Shown here one piece after another: positions 6,528 to 9,047 of a DNA stretch of 9,047 nucleotides. Position 1 is the first letter of the stretch; each line of letters begins with the position of its first letter. A model generated the notes under the pieces. It had not been told where the DNA came from. It saw nothing but the letters and a program-made list of their open reading frames with translations, and did not search any database. Source of the stretch: an uncultured bacterium (GTDB lineage: Bacteria; Verrucomicrobiota; Kiritimatiellia; RFP12; UBA1067); the NCBI GenBank assembly GCA_902779075.1, contig CACZAK010000375.1:1-9047 (forward strand), given 5' to 3'. The translations under genes were made by a program, and so were the position numbers.

Positions 6528-7781
6528 GTGCTGCCGGCGGAGTACCAGCAGCTCGAATACATCAAGGCGACCGGCAACTGCCAGGTGCGGACGGGCATCA
6601 CACCCGCTTCGACCGACAAGGTGGAGATGCTGTTCCGTCCCGACGCGGTGGGCGCCACGCAGAATCTCTGGTGTTCGCGCGACGGCAGTGGCGCGTCACA
6701 CCAGTTCACCGCGTTCCTGTTGGACTCCAAAAAGGTGCGGTTTGACCGAAACGAGGGGGCTGCGGCGCAGATCACGAGCACGGGCACGCTCCTTGCCTGC
6801 ACGAACTACCTCGTCGTCGCCGACTACGGGACGCTTGAAGCCGTGGTCACGAACGTCGCCGACGGTGCCGAGGTCGTGAACGTCACGATGGCGAGCGGAG
6901 ACTACACGCCCGGCTCGGATCTGTGCCTCTTCGCCTCGCACTCCACGGGTCCGACTGCGGGACTCGGCAACTACGGTTCCTATCGTCTCTATTCCTTCAA
7001 GCTGAGCGATGCCTCCGGTACCCTCCGCCTCGACCTCGTCCCGGCGAAGCGCGAAGCGGACGGCGTGGTTGGTCTCTACGATGCAGAGAGTGGTAATTTC
7101 TTGACGAACAGCCTTTCCGGCACGTTCCTTGCAGGGCCGACACCTACCTTGAACACCTACGTCTGGGTTGGCGGGGCAAGCGGAAACCTCTCGACCGCCG
7201 CCAACTGGTCGCCCACGCCCGCTGGTGCGTTCACGGCGGATGACGAACTGGTCTTCAACGACGCGGCGGAAATCACCGTCGATGCCGCCGCAACAGTCGG
7301 CAAGCTCACACTCAACGCGGCGGGTGCCGTCGCATTCACGGGCGCGAACGCCCTCACGGTCACCCGAATCGCCAACACGGGCGCGGGCGACGTGACGTTC
7401 AACTGCCCCGTCAACTTCTCCGGCACGTACTACGTGGAGCAGACGGGTGCGGTGAAGTTCCCCAGCGGTGCGACGGCGACGTATCCCGACGCCTCGCTGC
7501 GCACAGCGTCCGCTCCTGACCGCACCCTCGACGGCACCTTCACCTTCACCGAGGACTGGATCGTCAACAACGTGGGCGACTATCCGTGGATTGTCGCGTC
7601 CAACTCCGTTGTGCGTGGCAAGAACTTCTCCGGAACGCAGGTCTCTCGCCACCGTATCCTTCGCGTGGAACAGACCGGCAGCGCGTACTTCACCACCGTG
7701 ACGAACGGCTGGGACAAGGGAGACATCGACATCGACGGCTATCTCGAGGTGAGCTACGGCCAAGGCCCCGCGCATCGCTAA
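6474..7781 (+). CDS. Gene 2 segment A: signal peptide, LamG-like domain and first half of module M4
   Basis: 435 codons from ATG 6474, preceded by AGGAG, to TAA 7779-7781. Residues 1-18 are a signal peptide. Residues 19-222 form a domain opening with VLPAEYQQLEYIKATG and closing with YRLYSFKLSD...LVPAKREADGVVGLYD...NSLSGTFLAGP. I recall this pattern as a concanavalin/LamG-like beta-sandwich common in secreted proteins of gut bacteria, usually with no proven ligand. Residue 229 onward opens module M4 (YVWVGGASGNLSTAANW), with FNCPVNFSGTYYVEQ and RTLDGTFTFTEDW. The last residues (about 428-435, YGQGPAHR) look like shadow: the paralogue motif KAPRIAK appears in the next frame at 7762, so the stop at 7779 is probably premature. 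Confidence 0.8.
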   Translation: MKKVIAAAIAVATNAAFAVLPAEYQQLEYIKATGNCQVRTGITPASTDKVEMLFRPDAVGATQNLWCSRDGSGASHQFTAFLLDSKKVRFDRNEGAAAQITSTGTLLACTNYLVVADYGTLEAVVTNVADGAEVVNVTMASGDYTPGSDLCLFASHSTGPTAGLGNYGSYRLYSFKLSDASGTLRLDLVPAKREADGVVGLYDAESGNFLTNSLSGTFLAGPTPTLNTYVWVGGASGNLSTAANWSPTPAGAFTADDELVFNDAAEITVDAAATVGKLTLNAAGAVAFTGANALTVTRIANTGAGDVTFNCPVNFSGTYYVEQTGAVKFPSGATATYPDASLRTASAPDRTLDGTFTFTEDWIVNNVGDYPWIVASNSVVRGKNFSGTQVSRHRILRVEQTGSAYFTTVTNGWDKGDIDIDGYLEVSYGQGPAHR

Positions 7782-8481
7782 GACGGAGCATGGCGCATGT
7801 CAGTGCTACGTTCCAAATCTCATCGTCGGCGCGGGCGGATTGGGTGCGCTGACGAAGGACTACTACTGGGAGTTCGATGTCGATGCTACCGTCACCGCGA
7901 CAGACAGCTTTGAGATCCTGGGCCTGTTCCGCAGCGGAAATTCGTATGACTGGGGTCTTCGTCTCAACGGACACCAGCTCACGATCAACGTCCCCGAGAA
8001 CATGACTGTCACGTATGGCGTCGCTGAATCCGGCACAGGCGGCTCCATCCGCAAGACGGGCGCGGGAACGCTCGTGATGACCGACACGTACAACGGCGAC
8101 TCCGGCTTTGTGAAGCAGTATGCGAACGGCACGGTCATCGAGGAGGGTAAGGTGGTGTTTGCGGCAAACGGACAGCTCGGCACGGGCCCAGTGACGCTTG
8201 GCGCGAACGGGTCGCTTGAAATCGCGGACGGCGTTTCGTTCGCCAATCCCATTGAGGGCGACGGCGCGATCTCCGTCGCTGGCGATATCACGATGCTTGA
8301 CGGCGCGCGTCTGCTTGCCGGAACATCCACTTTCGCCGCCGGGACGAAGGTCGTCGTTGAAAACCAGACAACGCAGGGTGTGATTGCGACAGGTGTTTCA
8401 AGGGCCGATTTCGATGCCTGCTTCGAGACCTCGAACGGCGGGCTCACTTGGTCGGACGGAAGCGTTTCATACGGCAACAGC
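7158..8481 (+). repeat. Module M4 (paralogue of M1)
   Basis: It matches M1 in motif order and often in residues: YVWVGGASGN...AANW, CPVNFSGTYYV, RTLDGTFTFTEDW, DYPWI, KAPRIAK, VPNLIVGAGGLG, DWGL, PATR core, GQLG. Length is 1,324 bases against 1,363 for M1, although the two appear to lack different pieces in the middle. It contains the frame break at about 7755-7762. Confidence 0.78.
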
Positions 8482-9047
8482 TACGTGTGGGTCGGTGCCG
8501 AAGGGGGAAATTGGTCGGATGCCGCCAACTGGAGCTGGAACGGCCAAACGGGTGTGAAGGCTCCGCTTGACGACGACTACGCGGATGTCTCGTTCACCAA
8601 CGCCGCCACGGTCGTGCTGGATGCTTCCGCGACGATTCAGGACCTCTACTTTTCAGGCTCGGGCGCGGTGAAACTCCACAACCCCGCCGCGACGCACGGC
8701 TTTGTCACCACGAACCATCTTGCGCTTGCGTCGGTTTCGAACAGCGCGACGGTGATGCCCGAAATCGAGTGCAAGGTGGATTTCGCCGGAACGTACAAGG
8801 TTGCGTTCACGAACAAGGGCGTTAAATTCGCCGGCGGCGCGATCGCGACAACATGGGATTCAGATAATGCCCTGACGACGCCGACAATCGACATCAACGG
8901 GGCCGTCACGTTCACGGCGAACTGGACTGTGTCGACGGCAGTTGGATGCAAGTGCTACGTGCGCAACGGCGCGACGCTGAACTGCGCCTCGCTGACGCTT
9001 CCGTACTGCGGCAACGCATACAACGAGTTGAACGATATACATGTGGA
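7762..9047 (+). CDS. Gene 2 segment B: rest of module M4 and start of M5 (3' partial)
   Basis: From AAG at 7762 the frame reads KAPRIAKTEHGACQCYVPN and stays open to the window end, about 428 codons, with no stop and no plausible own start. It contains VGAGGLGALTKDYYWEF, DWGLRLNGHQLTINVPENMT, the PATR core RKTGAGTLVMTDTYNGDSGF (8050-8109), GQLG, then a second module opening NSYVWVGAEGGNWS (8476-8517). M5 continues with ECKVDFAGTYKVAF and AVTFTANWTV, closest to M2 of gene 1. The window cuts it at about the strand corresponding to HLRIDKD of M2. Several more modules may follow. Confidence 0.75.
8041..8181 (+). repeat. PATR repeat 4 (gene 2, M4)
   Basis: The core GSIRKTGAGTLVMTDTYNGD is followed by GTVIEEGKVVFAANGQLG. 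It is nearly identical in its core to repeat 1, supporting an M1/M4 common origin. Confidence 0.75.
8482..9047 (+). repeat. Module M5 (partial, related to M2)
   Basis: It opens with YVWVGAEGGNWSDAANW and follows the strand order of M2: ECKVDFAGTYKV for ECPVQFASTYNV, FAGGAIATTW for FAGGATATVP, and AVTFTANWTV for NVTFTADWTV. It is cut by the window end before its PATR core. Confidence 0.72.

Larger units (their letters stand above)
6474..9047 (+). pseudogene. Gene 2, whole locus: secreted LamG-like plus PATR-module protein, 3'-partial, one frame change
   Basis: Starting at ATG 6474 and crossing one frame change at about 7755-7762, the reading stays open to the last base, giving more than 850 residues with the C-terminus outside the window. 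The layout is signal peptide, LamG-like domain, module M4 and the beginning of M5. It is a paralogue of gene 1: M4 resembles M1 motif by motif. Like gene 1 it is expected to be exported and to form an elongated beta-rich passenger. Whether the frame change is real is unknown. If it is an error, this is an intact CDS. Confidence 0.72.

Noticed and set aside
700..7785. Programmed ribosomal frameshifting at the four breaks
   Set aside because: No shared slippery heptamer, no prfB-like CTTTGA, no shared downstream structure, and the shift direction differs (three +1, one -1). Mutation or sequence error is simpler.
1..9047. tRNA, rRNA, CRISPR array, insertion sequence or prophage genes
   Set aside because: No cloverleaf-like or rRNA-like sequence, no regularly spaced direct repeats, no transposase or integrase motifs; nearly all bases belong to the two surface-protein genes.

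Overview
The window is GC-rich bacterial DNA carrying two neighbouring plus-strand genes for very large, repetitive, secreted or surface proteins. Both are built from beta-strand modules of the autotransporter-associated (PATR) type. This architecture, together with tandem PA14-like domains in one gene and an N-terminal 'LPAEYQQLEYI'-type concanavalin/LamG-like domain in the other, is what I associate with Kiritimatiellota/Verrucomicrobiota, often from gut or anaerobic metagenomes. That taxonomic guess is inference from recalled protein style, not a database match.

Gene 1 (from before position 1 to the TAA at 6233-6235) lacks its 5' end. In order it encodes the end of a jelly-roll-like domain (1-180), module M1 (181-1543), module M2 (1544-2992), a shorter PATR module M3 (2993-3542), a long Asn/Thr/Gly-rich beta-helix-like stretch (3543 to about 4930), two PA14-like domains (about 4950-5757) and a C-terminal tail (to 6235). 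The coding signal changes frame at about 720, 3542 and 5951. It is therefore one gene broken into four open segments, either by real mutation or by sequence/assembly error.

The 238-base gap (6236-6473) holds a cluster of four short GC hairpins, then an AT-richer stretch with a weak promoter candidate, a perfect inverted repeat (TTGACA-N10-TGTCAA) and a good Shine-Dalgarno sequence. Gene 2 starts at 6474 with a clear signal peptide, then a LamG-like domain, then module M4 (7158-8481), which is closely related to M1, and the start of another module, M5 (8482 onward). It runs off the window end. It also changes frame once, at about 7755-7762, inside the part of M4 that corresponds to the broken part of M1.

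No RNA genes, mobile elements, CRISPR arrays or convincing minus-strand genes were seen. The genes look like paralogous adhesin or glycan-binding surface proteins. The most interesting points are the four frame breaks, two of them in the same part of paralogous modules, and the absence of any recognisable outer-membrane barrel or sorting signal at the one visible C-terminus.
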